From assembly GCA_016748015.1 (NCBI GenBank), contig JAAOMT010000135.1, forward strand, positions 867,085 through 931,084: a DNA stretch of 64,000 nucleotides. The letters are read 5' to 3'. Within the stretch, counting starts at the first letter, position 1. The number at the start of each line of letters is the position of its first letter. This DNA is from Geosiphon pyriformis. Its lineage: Eukaryota > Glomeromycota > Glomeromycetes > Archaeosporales > Geosiphonaceae. Shown here piece after piece: positions 47,143-60,536 of the stretch. Both the position numbers and the translations under genes were made by a program. Below the pieces are notes generated by a model, which was not told the origin of the DNA, did no database searches, and worked only from the letters and a program-made list of their open reading frames with translations.

Positions 47143-48966
47143 TTTGGTGCTGGATTTAATAAATGAGAAAGTAAAAATATGTCGAAGTTATCAAAAGAAC
47201 TAAGAAACTCGACGATGGTGAAAATGAAAGGTGAAACCAAAAATAATTGAAAAGTCAACACCCTGAACTTATAATTATAATTAATGAAGTATTAGATTGT
47301 TTTTCTAGGTCAATGATTGTGTGGGAAAAGCGAAACTTCAACAGATGATAAGATAAATGATGATTTTAAAAACTTCCTTTCTAGCTTTACCAGAAACCAT
47401 ACGTCATTCATCTAAAATTATTCGCTCATTGTTCTACCATGTTCACAAATAAACAAATCTCCTTACATGTTACTTTTTGTGTCACCAAACAAGATTTATA
47501 AGTGAATTAAAGAATACGTATTGATGATACTGACCGTTTTGGCGTTATACGTTAGATTGAAAAAAACTGCAAATGATGATCGATGAAGCAAGCATCATTT
47601 GTAAATGATGACTTCATGATGGGGATCCTGATTACGATGATGCCAAGGTTCTTGGGACAAAAGAAACTGTCAAATTTTTTGATGACGATTTTTTCAATTG
47701 GCCATGCAAGCATCGAAAAACAAACTCCAAGCATGATTACTTTTATGACCAAATGCTATTGAGACTACCATTGTCTTGTAAAATGGAATAGGCTCAGATG
47801 TCATGGCTAGTGTGTATCAAACATGCGACATACTGCCTAGGTAATCAAATAATTTAGAAATTACCTCTTTATTAAAATGACGGTAATTAACATTATGACA
47901 AAATGAGATTGATTGAGATTCCCGAGGTTTCCTAATTACAGGTATTCAGTAAATTCGATTGGTGATTAGGCGTATACTGTGTTATAATTCTATTGCAAGG
48001 TGGTTTATCGCGTACGTCCCCTATGTATCGTTTCTCGGGAGATGTATCAATTATGCACACATGAAAAATGAATAAAAGTCGTGATTTATGATCTTGAGAA
48101 CTGAAAACTTGTGCGGTTCGAAGAAGCTTCATATATCGAACCCCTTTGTGTATGTATAACGATATTACATTTGGTAGTACCTAAAAAAACGATGGTTAAG
48201 CCATTATATTATAAATGAAGTTAAAATTAAATTAAGAGCTTTTTTCTTTCCTCTAAGATTAATCATAGTTTTATTGATTTTGGCGGAGATTTTTCTTTTC
48301 GTATCAGATAGTACAGCCAGATTTAATCAAAATGTGGATAATAGAAGACTTCAAATTCTAGCAATTTACAGATCTGTCAATATAGGAAATTAATATATTA
48401 CAATATTTAATTCAGCACCGTGTACCTCCAAAGAGTCATCCTCTCGGTTGATTGTGAGCCAATAAGTTATACGTCTCATTTTCCGATGAACCCTTTAATC
48501 GCAACATTTAAAACCGGAGATGGTCCCATCATTTTTTCTCACTCATTGTTTTTCTGCAGGACATCGGGGTCCCAATAAAATTAATTATCAATTTGATCAT
48601 CGATATCAAGCAAGAACTTAGGAGATGCGGTATGCAATCATCAGGCCGTTCTCACTGTGAATCCGAAGCAGCTACGGCGAACAGCAATGTCCTGAATCTT
48701 CATCTTGATCCCTTAACTCCAGATCATCATAATTGTTCATCATTTTTAGAGTTCATGTGAAGGAATAGACAGCGGATGTCATGGGCAGCATTTATGTCCC
48801 GATTCCAGAGGCTCCAAAAGGAAAGAATGTTAAAAAGAAAGTTTAGGAATTTGTGAATTTATGGCAATGAAATTTACCAAACATGTTCTTGCATATTGAG
48901 CGACCAGATTTGTAACGATTTATCGATCCGTTCATCATATGTTGAACACATAATTCTTGTTCGATA
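47143..48966. other. Less AT-rich flank of the TMEM33-type gene, no supported gene
   Basis: Contains the 5' flank of the TMEM33-type gene. At 47570-47760 open frames of about 60 codons exist on both strands with no clear winner. At 48558-48770 there is a plus-strand frame of about 65 codons following a good 3' splice-like string (tttttctgcag, ending 48558). I cannot join these into a gene model. Confidence 0.4.
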
Positions 48967-49185
48967 CTAATCTACAAGTCGACCTCTTTGCCCCAACTTC
49001 TGGTTTAACTCTCGGTACAAGCCCTTGACTGGTCCTTGAAAGCTATTTGAAAGTCTTCCATCTTCATATGTTACTACTGTTCTTGGATTATCAGTGATCC
49101 GCTCATGCATCTTATTATAGCCCCGAGTGCGACTTCCATCGTAGATGGTGCCAGCGGATAGTTCCGTGAAACGCGAGAAACGCAT
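48967..49185 (-). CDS. Small hypothetical protein (72 aa)
   Basis: ATG at 49185 (a GTG at 49197 is an upstream alternative), stop TAG at 48967. The product is polar and rich in Arg/Gly/Tyr (it begins MRFSRFTELSAGTIYDGS and ends GQRGRLVD), with no cysteine and no membrane segment. Codon use is balanced and unlike the surrounding A/T decay, and the frame is clean. It is transcribed in the same direction as the TMEM33-type gene. It may be a complete small protein or the first exon of a larger gene. I do not recognise it. Confidence 0.45.
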   Translation of the reverse strand: MRFSRFTELSAGTIYDGSRTRGYNKMHERITDNPRTVVTYEDGRLSNSFQGPVKGLYRELNQKLGQRGRLVD

Positions 49186-49408
49186 AATCGTAAGCACATA
49201 AGTTATATCTATTGTCTAATATAATTGTAAAAATCAAAATATGTAATATTGATATGATTTTTGGAATTAAGTTAAAGTTTGCTAATTTATAATAATATGC
49301 TATTATGTATTTGTTTGTTAGTAAAAAACAATATTAGAATTTTTTTATTAACTAAAAAAAATTGTTTCATAATATATTTAAGACCAAATCAATTAATTTT
49401 TTTGATTA

Positions 49409-49500
49409 CAGTAGAACTTGTGATAACTAATCTTCTCATAAGTAATAATTTGTAATAACTAATCTTCTCATAAGTAATAATCTGTAATAACTAATAAATT
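49409..49500. repeat. Pogo-like terminus fragment with 31-32-bp tandem repeat
   Basis: The string TACAGTAGAACTTGTGATAACTAATC resembles the CAGTGAACTC... ends of the pogo-like copies in position and composition, and is followed by about two and a half units of taataactaatcttctcataag. No transposase is visible nearby, so this is probably an old end fragment. Confidence 0.35.
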
Positions 49501-49743
49501 AACTAATTTTAAAAACAATTAAATAGTAATAACTAATAATTTTTTATTAAATAATAACTAATAATTTTCAATAAAATTTCTTATATATATTTAGTATAGA
49601 AAAGTAAAATTTTATATGACTATATTTAAAATTATTTAACAATTTATATAATTTTTAATATAAGAAAAATTTATTAAAAATTATAATTATATTATATATT
49701 TTATACAAAATTTATTATTATTATTTTTTAATTTATTAAAAAC

Positions 49744-50568
49744 ATATTTTTATTTTATTTAATAAGTAAGATTTAAATATTATTTAATATAATACATTAA
49801 ATTAAGTAATTTAAACTAAGTGTAAATTATGTATTTATTATACATAATCAGTTATTTAAGTTAATTAGAATAATACTATATTTTTAAATATACAAAAATT
49901 ATATTTTTAATATTTAAAAAAAATAGATATAATTTGCATATATTAAAACTAATTTTAAAAATCTTAACAATCCTAAGCAGTTTGATTATACTATTAAACA
50001 ACACAGATAATAAGCTAGTAACAACCAATAATATAGTTTTATTATGTAAAATTATATTACTTCTCTTTATAAAAGCTTGGTATTTAAAACAAACATATCA
50101 AATATTGCTTTTATAAGTTATATTAAAACTATACATATAATTTATAATCTTATAATTAGTAATTTTAAAATTCTTAAAAACCAAAAAAAACTTATAGAAT
50201 CAATTTTTAAAAACAAATTTTTTACATAAAACAAAATACACAACAATATTAAATAAGTATAAAAAAAGCAATTAGAATATATATAATAAATATTTGTACA
50301 AATTAAATAATATTTTTTAAATAACTACATAAGTATTTAACAGCTTTTTGTGAGTTTTTACATCTATTTTACAAGAAAAAATGTGGTCTAAAAATTCAAT
50401 TTTCTTATAATACAAACATAAAACATTATAATAATATTTGTTATATAAATAATTATAAACAGTTATAAGCAGTTTATAATACAATATCTTTATAAAATAA
50501 AAATGTGTTTCAGCTATAATTTTGTTTATAAATTTAACTACCATATAAAAATTAGAATGCCAAACCAA
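49744..50568 (-). pseudogene. Decayed LINE 3' end (tail 49744-49893, C-terminal coding 50317-50568)
   Basis: The tail aligns with those at 43580 and 60537. The 83-codon open piece (50317-50568) aligns block by block with the C-terminal part of the better preserved LINE at 60675: VWHSNFY, then YFIKILYYKL, CLYYKKIEFLDHIFSC (a CCHC-like motif with the second Cys as Tyr). Changes are of the CCN-to-CTN and TGT-to-TAT kind. Sequence to the right (to about 54750) is likely the older 5' body but I cannot read it reliably. Confidence 0.65.
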
Positions 50569-53500
50569 TAATAATTGAACTTAGTTTATATCTTTAAGCA
50601 ATTACTATTAAAAACTTTAATATTAGATTATATTTCTTAATAAACATAATAAATTGTTTAAAAATTTTTACAAACAAACTGTTTTATATTTTCAAAAACT
50701 GTTTTATTACTAGTTTTAATAAACTATTTACACATTTGAACTGAAAATACCACATTTAAAAATAAGACTGTAATAACCAGAACATTAATTTTTTTATTGT
50801 CTAGAATACCAGAATAATTTTTGACTTTATATTAATCAATATTTAAATTTTTATTTTTAATAATATTTACTATATATTGATATTCAATCTAATAATAATT
50901 TTGAAAATCTGGTAAAATTAAAACCAACTTTAAATAACATGTGTTTGAAATTATTTAACTGTCAAAAATTATTTTAACTACATAAAAAAAAACATATTCT
51001 AAAGCCAGCATAATAGTTTGCAGTTTAACTATTGTAAAAAAACTAACTTAAACATTTTGACCTCCAAATTTTGATTTAAATCTTTAAAAAAAACCATAGT
51101 ATTAGCTTATATATTAGCAGTATTTAAATTGTTTAAAAAACCATTAGTAAAAACAAAAAACAGACCATATTAATATTAATTAATTATCTTAAACTAAATC
51201 AAACTTATATAAATTCAAAACATTTAAAGACTAAAAACCAATATTTAAAAACAATTTATTATAGTAAAAAATTAAGTCATTTAAAAACTAAATAGCTAAT
51301 ATAAACTAATCAGAAACAAAGTCTTTAAAATTCAATCTTTTTTAGTATTTAAAAAATTTTCAATCAAAAATACCACTTTTTTTATTATGTAAATGTTCAA
51401 TAAAAACAATATTAACATTAAAATTCTATCTTAAAATTAAAATGTTAAGTATAAAAGACTATCTAATAATAAATTATAATCACAAAAAATATAAATTACA
51501 CCAACTAAAAAATTATTTACTAGAATAATTTTAAAACAAACTGAAAATCACAAAAAGTAAAAAAAACCAGTTTAAAACTTGTAATTTAAAAAACTTATAA
51601 TTAAACAGCTGGCTTAAAAAACTATAAACATTAAAAAAACTTAACACAAAAGCCAATTTGTATTTAGCTTATACTTATTTAAAAGTTTTTAAATTACATA
51701 AAAAAGAATAATAGATTGTATTACTTAAAAAATTCAAAAACAAATCAGCTTTTAACTTTAAGCTTTTATAAATTAAAGTTTTCTACTTAATATATATATT
51801 ATTGAAAACAAAATTAAACTAAATCTTATAACTAATAATAAAGTAAAGTACTATTAAGACCAAATATAAAAACTGCTTATTAGAAATAGTTTTTTTTAAT
51901 ATTTTGCCAATAAAAAAATTTAAGATTTAAATAAGTTTTTATTAAGCTAGATTTTAATAAATTCTTTGTAAATAGAAAAATACTCAAATATTTATAAAAT
52001 TTTTTTTTTTAGCAACTAAAATAGACAAACTACTAATTAACAAAAAAAATTCATAATTTTATAATTAATTAAAATAGCTATTGTCTTATTATTATTAATT
52101 AAAATATTATTAATTCAAAAAAATTTATTTGTAATATTTAAAATATATTGAATTATAACTTAATTATTGTTTACTTAAATTGTATCATTAACAAATATGC
52201 TAACAATAAAAAAAATATTAAATTTATTTGACTTTTTACATATTTTATTTTAACTATAAATTTGAAATCAACTTTATATTTATATATTTTTTTTTGTTTT
52301 TAACTTTATATAAAAAAAATTATAAAAAATATGTTAGAGAAAAAAAAAGAACATTTTACTTTACTTTAATTTATTTGTATATAATAGTTATTTATAAATT
52401 AAAGTCAATTATAATCTGAATAATTTGGTTATTATAAATGCCACCAAAATATTTAACAAATCTTTTACATATTTTAACTCAAATTAAACTGTTTTTTAAG
52501 AGTTTTTAATTTACTAAATTATATCTTTTAAACATATTCTATAAAATTAATTAAAGTTTATAATTCTTTTTAAAAACATTTTTTATTATTAAACCAATTG
52601 TAAAGATTAAAGATTATATAGTTATCTCTTTCAAAACTAAGAAATTGTTTTTATAAAAAACATCAAACTTACTATAAATCAAAAAAATTTTGTCAGATAA
52701 TATTTTGAAAAATAATTTTTGATTAGTTTTAATTAGAGCAATAAGTTTAATATTAGTCAAAATTTTTTTTTATTTATACAGCTTAAAAATTATTAACACT
52801 CAAACTTTTTTCCAAAATTTAAGAACTAATTTACTCTTTAAACAAATATTAAGAAGATTTAACAACAAGTTTAAAACTAAAAAATCATAATGTTTTTAAA
52901 GTTTATTTGAGATTTTAAACAAACTAATAGCTTTTTTATTTGGCAAATTTATAATAATACTTATTATATTATCAAAATTAATTTTATCTATAACATCAAA
53001 AAAAGTATTGTTAACTATATAAAATAAAAGCAAATATTATTAACATCAAATATTTAGAATAGTTTTCAATACTTTATACTTTTTTATCTATTTTTTTATA
53101 ATAAAATTTATTTTAAACTTAATTTCTTCAAATTTTAGCTCCAAATTTCTACTATTTATTAAATAATTCAAAATTACTTTATAAAAAAAATATTTTAAGA
53201 CACTTTTAATAGTATAATCTTTATTATCTTTAAAAATTTTATTTTTTATTAATAATAGCATAAATTTTTACAACTTTTGTTTATTAGGACTTAATAAATT
53301 TAAGTACATAATATATCTTTTTTATTTTAATTAACTTAAATTTAATAATATTGGCCAAAAAACAAATAACTTTTTAAATAATATCTTATATAAAATTTAA
53401 ATTAGAAAGTTTTTTTAAATATCCAAAATTTTTACCAAACAAAGTAATATTTACCAATATAATATTCTTAAACTAAGTTTATTTGGTCATATTAATCTTC

Positions 53501-54765
53501 TTAAAATTGTATTTTTATTAGTTTTTATTAGTTTAATTGCAAAAAATACTTAAATACTTGTTTAAAACACCACTTAAATTAATAAAAACAAAAATAACAT
53601 GATAATTAATATTAAAATTTTCTTATATTTGATATTACCTTGTTAATTATAATATTAGCCAAATTAGATAACATAAAAATATAATTAATTATCTTTTTAA
53701 TTTTCCTAAAGTTTTCTTAAATAAAAATCTTTGCAAATAGATTATTAGTCAAAAAATTGACCAAACCAAAATTCAAACACTTTTTAAAACTAGTATTATA
53801 TTTAATATTATTTTTATTAAAATTATTACTAAGAACAATGAAAATATTTTTATTAAAATTATTACTAAGAACAATGAAAGTATTTTTATTAAAATTATTA
53901 CTAAGAACAATAAAAGTATTTTTATTAAATATATTAACTATAAAAGAGTTAATAACAGATGTTTAATTTAAATGTTTTCTAAAAGATATATTTATATATA
54001 GTTTTAATACTAAAATCAATTGTTTGTTTTTAAACAATAAATAAACCAATAAAAGTCTACTAACAATTTTTGTTATTTTTAAAACATATTAAATCAAATA
54101 ATTATTTATAATAATTGTAATATCAATATTTATAAAGCTAATATTTAAATCAGAAATAAAAACTTAATATTCTTAAATTTATTTGTAATTCAAAATTTAA
54201 TACTAAAGTACAACTTTATTTCTGTAACAATTAAAATATTATTTTACAATTTTTTATGTTATTTGATAATATTATTTTGTTTAACAGAAATACTTATTTT
54301 CTTAATATTATATATAACAATTTTTCAAGTAAGATTAATTATTAAAATAATAAAAAAGAAAATACATTTAAAATCAAAGCCAAACTATCAAATTTTGTTA
54401 ACAAATTTATAACCAAACTAAATAAATTATTTAGTTAAGTTTTTAATCTGTCCATATTTAAAAATGTTGAAAAATTTAGCTTTATTGCAATTTTTTATTA
54501 ATAAATATATACAAATTTTTTATTATTATTATATTATTTACTTGATTTTGTGATAAAAAAATAACCAACAATTAATATTCAGAATTAGATTAAAAAACTA
54601 TTAATACAAATATGTTTAATTTCTTAATTAACTTACTAACTTATTTTTTAAAACTAGAAAGATTATATTTAATATTTATAAAATGTATTTTTATTTTACT
54701 TATAATTATTGGAAAAAATTTAACTTTACTTAAAAAACCAAACCAAAAAAAAATCCAGAAACTAC
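50569..54765. other. AT-rich sequence, probably decayed LINE body; 36-bp tandem repeat at 53825-53932
   Basis: Very A/T-rich. Three 36-bp units (53825-53860, 53861-53896, 53897-53932; attactaagaacaatgaaaa... ) with a partial unit upstream. No convincing RT motif could be read. Short frames such as 52228-52419 and 53757-53966 are Lys/Phe/Leu runs without likeness to a protein. Confidence 0.4.
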
Positions 54766-55990
54766 TATTATAAGTGTTTTTTCTTTGAGAATTATACTAT
54801 AATTAATTTCTAATATGGTTTTAAGTTAAATAATAATATTAAAAATTATCTAATTGTGATATGTTAATAAGTATATCAGTTTCAATAAAGACTATTCTTG
54901 ATTTATATTAGATTTTTATTTAATATATTATTACTATTTTTCTTATTTAAAGACTTAAAAATTAGTTCAATAAGTTTTTTCTAACTTTTCACAAATATTA
55001 GATAATTTTTTCTGATAAGTACTCTTTTATTTGATTTAATGTATTATGTAATATTTCTGTTAAAATTGCTGTTAATAGCTGTTACTATATTAATTTTCCA
55101 AAAAAAATTTCTGTTATATCTTTATACTTTTGATTGTGTCTTTTTTGAGACTTTTGTAAATATTTTTTTTTTATATTATGTTAATATTAAATATCTGTAT
55201 TTTTTTATTTTTAATAAATTTAAAAAAAATTGAAAAAAATCAGAATTCAACAAAATTAATATTCAAAAATAATTTTGATCAAAGATTATTTTTTTAAAAC
55301 ATAAAAAAATTATTTCAGATTTTTAAGTTATTTATCAATTTTGATTAAAGTATTATTACAAATAAATTTTATGTAATTATATGTAATTGCTATTTTTCTG
55401 ATGTGTTTTTAATTTTGTTAAGCTTAAATTTTATTTATATTTCATTATTATATTAGATATTTTATTGTTTTTTAACAATAAAAAATAGTAATAAAGAGTG
55501 TAATGATTTTTTTTATAGTTTAAATTATAAAAAAAAATTTCCAATTTCATTAATCTTAGTATTAATAAATATTATAATACAAAGATTAGAAAATATGCTT
55601 TCTAACTTTTCTTGAAATTATAATTTAATTTTTTTATCTTTTTTTCTTTTATTTCATTTAATTAATTTTTTATTATTCTGTTTTTTTTAGTTAGAAAGTT
55701 ATTGTATATATATATATTTTAAATTATATATAATTGTATTTACTCTAATTGATTAGTAAATAATTATTAAGTTATTGGGCTTTTTATTTAACTATAAGTG
55801 CTTTTTGGCTTATTTGTTTATAATCATATTAAATTAAGTACATTTGTGCATATTTTGTATACTATTATGTACACATCACATTTTCTAATTTTATTTGTTG
55901 ATTTGTACTATTTATACTATTATTTAATAATTAATTAATATATTATAATATTATTATTTTTGATTTTTGTTAATTTTTATCAAATAATAA
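54766..55990. repeat. Direct repeat, first copy (about 1.22 kb)
   Basis: Aligns collinearly and in the same orientation with 58110-59362, for example tatactataattaatttctaatatgg at the start and tttttgatttttgtt near the end, with substitutions throughout. Probably two copies of one old transposable element segment. No coding likeness recognised. Confidence 0.75.
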
Positions 55991-56206
55991 TATTCTTTTC
56001 TTAAGATTAAGCTCTATTAAAATTGATATGTATTTTTTTAATGTTAATATCTAACATAAAAATCTACATACTTGTTTAGACTATTTGTGTTTATAAGTTT
56101 TGGAATTTGTTATTAATAAGCTTTTTAATTTTATTAAAAATAAGTATGTTATTACCCAAGTAGAAAAACCAATCCAAAAACTATTGAAAAAACATGATTA
56201 AAACGT

Positions 56207-57293
56207 TGTTACCGGAGGTTTTTGGTCTCTTTTCTTAAATGTTGGTAATGTTGATTTGCTGTGAATTCACGTTTTCAGGAAGTAGTTGAACCTCCAATAA
56301 CTGAATTTATCTTCAAATTATCTCCTATAATTTGAACTGCTGGGCTTATAAGTGGAATGGCCAATTCCTTGCCAGTTACTTTATGTAGTTACGTTGTAGT
56401 AAACGTCAACTCTTTCCCAGGAATTGTTCGTCTAGAAGCTCACTAAAAATGTGTAGTTACTTTGCTGTGAAAGTCAACTTTTTTACAGGAATCTCGTCTG
56501 TAGACTACCCTAATAATTGTAATAAGAAAATAAAAGAAAAATAAAAGAAATGTAAAAGAAATAGAATTTTGTCAAGGGAAACGTTTTCTATACAGGCCTG
56601 GAGTCACTAACAGTTTACTGAAATTGGTAGCTAATCAATTTCGAAATGTTAATTGGGTTTTGGGGATTTTCCAAGTGCAATAATTAAAGAACTTGGTTTT
56701 TCAAATTATTTGATATTTATTTCTTTTTGTGTGTATAGGAATGGTTCTAAGTGATAAATCTAAAGTAAGATATATTTTCCAGAAGAGAAAAGCTCTTCTT
56801 TTATACAACTTGTTGTAGTACTAGTTTATGAACTTGCACTTTTTCTNNNNNNNNNNNNNNNNNNNNAATGGTTCTAAGTGATAAATCTAAAGTAAGATAT
56901 ATTTTCCAGAAGAGAAAAGCTCTTCTTTTATACAACTTGTTGTAGTACTAGTTTATGAACTTGCACTTTTTCTCTTTGCCCAAATTCCGGCAAACTAAAG
57001 ATACATTTTGATGAACTACAAGTTATTTTGCTGAACTATTGATTAATTTGGGTGAACTATTCATAATTTCGGCGAATTTCTGTAAATTTCGGCGAATTTT
57101 TAAATGTTACAAAGTTCAGGGTATTGTGTAATTTGATCTGTTATACTAATTAGATTATTTTAATTGAATCGTGATATGTGATAATTGATTAAATAATAAA
57201 TGATAATTTGAAATGATATTAATATACTAATGAATTATAGGAATTATAAGGGTAATTTCATGCTAATTAATAGCTAAAATTCTACTGGTAACA
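56207..57293. mobile_element. Solo LTR F2 (true length about 960 bp) with assembly gap
   Basis: TGTTACC...GGTAACA termini and 4-bp duplication acgt (56203-56206, 57294-57297). Inverse orientation to F1. Inflated by a 20-N gap and a duplicated 107-bp contig end. Confidence 0.87.
56740..56973. other. Assembly gap (56847-56866) flanked by an identical 107-bp repeat
   Basis: 56740-56846 and 56867-56973 are identical base for base, with only the N run between them. This is the pattern of two contig ends that overlap and were scaffolded without merging. F1 has this segment once. Confidence 0.9.
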
Positions 57294-58109
57294 ACGTGAT
57301 AACATAGAAAAAACATGATAACAAAATAATACAGAATAATACATAATAACTCAGAATAATACATAATAACTCAGAATAATATAAAATAATATATAATAAC
57401 ATGAAATAATACAGAATAACTAGCCATAATATAGAATAATTAGTTATAATATAAAAGAATAAAACAATAACAAAAATAGTAAATAATAGCTAGTAATAAT
57501 AAATAATTAAAAACAATCTTTTAAAACTAAAATATATATATAAAAACAAGTAGTTTTAGCAAATAAAAAAAGAAAAACAGAAAATAAAAACTTATTTTTT
57601 TAAAAAAACATATTTTAACTTTAAAATTTTACTAAATTTTTTTTATTTTATTTTTTCTATATTTTTATATTTACAATTAAATAAAAATATTGTTTAATCT
57701 ACTTGTATATAATTTCAAAATTTGTATTATTAAAATTAAATTAATTATGTTTTTTATTCTTATTACAGGCCAAATGTTTTTAGCATAAATAGCTTTAAAA
57801 CTCTAATAACTTAGACCAATTGCTTTTGATTATAGCAATTGATAATATTAATTTTTTTATTTTATTTTTTTTATTTTATTTTTTTATTTTATTTTATTTT
57901 TTGGTAAAATAGTAATATTAAGAAAATTAACTGTTTGAGAATAAACTTTATAATAGCCTAGTAAAAAAAGAAAGTTTCTTTTAGATTTGAATATTAATTT
58001 TATTTTATTAGCTTATTAAAAGAGCAAAAAAACAATGTCAAATCTTAACAATTATGCTTAACTAACTTAGCTTAAATAAGTTAAAATTAAATCTTAAAGT
58101 AAGTACCAA
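57294..58109. other. AT-rich stretch with short tandem repeats (57330-57480)
   Basis: Repeats of the form cagaataatacataataact, then simple A/T sequence and TTTTATTTTA runs (57850-57900). No gene seen. Confidence 0.55.
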
Positions 58110-59362
58110 ATATTATAAATGTTTTTTTTTTAGAAATTATACTATGATTAATTTCTAATATGGTTTTAAATCAAATAATAATACTTGAAATTATCTAATT
58201 ATAATATGCAGATAAGTATATTAGTCTTAATAAAGACTATTCTTAATTTATATTGGATTTTTATTTAATAAATTACTATTATTTTTTTTATTTAAAGATC
58301 TAAAAGTTAGCTTAATAAGTTTTTTTTAACTTTTAATAAATATTAAATAATTTTTTTTGGTAAATATTTTTTTATTTAATTTAATATACTGTGTGATATT
58401 TTTATCAAAATTGTTATTAGTAACTACTGCTATGTTAGTTTTTTAAAGTAAATTTTTATTATATTCTTATATTTTTTATTGTGTTTTTCTTTAAAGCTCT
58501 TGCAAATATATTCTTTTTATATTATATTAATATTAAATATCTGTATTTTTTTGTTTATAATAAAGCAGTATTTTATTTCTAATAAATTTAAAAAAGATTG
58601 AAAAAAAACAGAATTTAACAAAATTTGTATTTAAAAATAATTTTAATTAAAGATTATTTTTTTAAGACATGAAAAAACTATTTTGGATTTTTAAGTTAAT
58701 TGTTAATTTGGCCAAGATATTACTATAAATAGATTCTATATAATTATATATAATTGCTATTTTTTTGATGTATTTTTAATTTTGTTAAGCTTAAATCTTG
58801 TCTGTATTTTATTGTTATATTAAGTATTTTATTGTTTTTTAACAATAAAAAATAACAATAAAAAATTTGGTAATCTTTTTTGTAATCTGGATTATAAAGA
58901 AAAAAGATTTCTAATTTTACTAATTTTAATATTAGTAAATATTATAATACAAAGCTTAAAGAGTATGCTTTTTAGTTTTTTTTTAAAATTATAATCCAAT
59001 TTCTTCATCTTTTTTTCTTTTTTTTTATTTAATTAACTTCTTAGTATTCTGTTTTTTTTTAATTAGAAAGCTATTATATATATACATATTTCAAATTATA
59101 TATAATTGTATCTATTTTAATTAATTAATAAGTAATTGTTAAGCTATTAGATCTTCTGTTTAAATATAAGTGTTTCTTAGTTTACTTATTTGTGATTATA
59201 TTAAATTGGATATATTTGTGTATATTTTATATATTATTGTGTACATATTATGTTTTTTAATTTTATTCATTAATTTGTGCTATTTATACTGTTATTTAAT
59301 AATTAGTTAATATATTATAATATTATTATTTTTGATTTTTGTTGATTTTTATCAGATAATAT
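58110..59362. repeat. Direct repeat, second copy (about 1.25 kb)
   Basis: Partner of 54766-55990. The interval between the two holds solo LTR F2 and simple sequence. Confidence 0.75.
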
Positions 59363-60536
59363 TACCTAAAAAAAAATCTATTAATAATAAATATTCAAAA
59401 TTTGTCTTTAAAAACTCTTAAACAAATAACAAAAACAGACTTTTTGGTATAAATATAAGTCAATTTAAACTGGTTAATAATAATAAAAAAAGTCTTTTTC
59501 TTTTTAAACATCAGTTTATTATTAACTAAACTATAGTTAAAAGAAGTATAATTATATTTGTTACAATTTGAACAGATAATCAAAAACAAATGAAACCAAT
59601 AAAGTATAATATTCTTTATAATAAAGATTATAAATATTATTTTAATTAAGCCCTAAATTATAATATACTTAATACAAGTATAATTAACAGAGTTGTAATT
59701 AATCACACTAATTTATTTACCAATTAAATTAATAATATTTTAAATATTATAAGTATTTGTTTTTACAAAAAGTATATAAAATAAAACTTTAAATTTATTT
59801 TTAATATCTTATAATTGTTTATTAATAGTAAGTTTTACTATATAAACTGTATTTTTTTTGATAAAAATAGATTATTTAAAAGCCAAAAAATTAACTTGAT
59901 TTTAATTATTTAATTTTATAATTACTTTTTATCATAGGTTTACTAATTGTATTTTAATTAACTTAATAGTATTTAAATTAATAAACACAGTTTATATAGT
60001 TTCTAAAGATGTTTTACAGAAATTTTCTTAATTATTACTGCTTAATTTATTTGATTATTTATTAAATATTTAAAATTGGTGTTTATTATAATACTTTTTA
60101 TATTTGTTAAATCTGCTATAGTTATTATTGTTTTTTTAAAAATAAAAAATGTCTGAATTATTCTGCTAAATTTTAAGAAGATAAAAATTATGTTAAAACT
60201 ATTTATACCAAAAAAAAATTTTTAATAGTCTTTAATTTCTTTTAAGCTAATTTTTCAAACACAACAAAAAAATTAATATTTAAAAAAAAAATTGCAGATT
60301 TAAATAATTACTAAAAGCTTTAAAAAAAAGAAAAAAAAAGAGATATTTAAAACACTATTTTTATTATTATTGTCAATATTAAAATTAATTTATTCAAAAA
60401 ATTTACTAAATATATACTTTGTAACAGTTTTTTTTGGTCTTTTAGAAATTATATCTATATTTTTATTTTTTTATTTTTTATTACTACTAATTTAAAAACT
60501 GGTTTTTTCTATAAAAAACTTTTTATTTATGTTTAT
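59363..60536. other. AT-rich stretch, nothing recognised
   Basis: No frame, repeat or motif I can support. The frame at minus 59395-59589 is Lys/Phe/Asn-rich and looks like chance. Confidence 0.5.

Noticed and set aside
47552-47760. Coding frames on both strands (67 codons minus, about 59 plus)
   Set aside because: Three overlapping frames are open with no splice context or family likeness, so none could be preferred.
52228-52419. Hydrophobic and Lys-rich small ORFs in A/T-rich DNA (also 44663-44875, 49934-50116, 55039-55233, 59395-59589)
   Set aside because: Composition is what random A/T-rich sequence gives (Lys, Asn, Ile, Phe, Leu, Tyr) and no motif or conservation between copies supports them.
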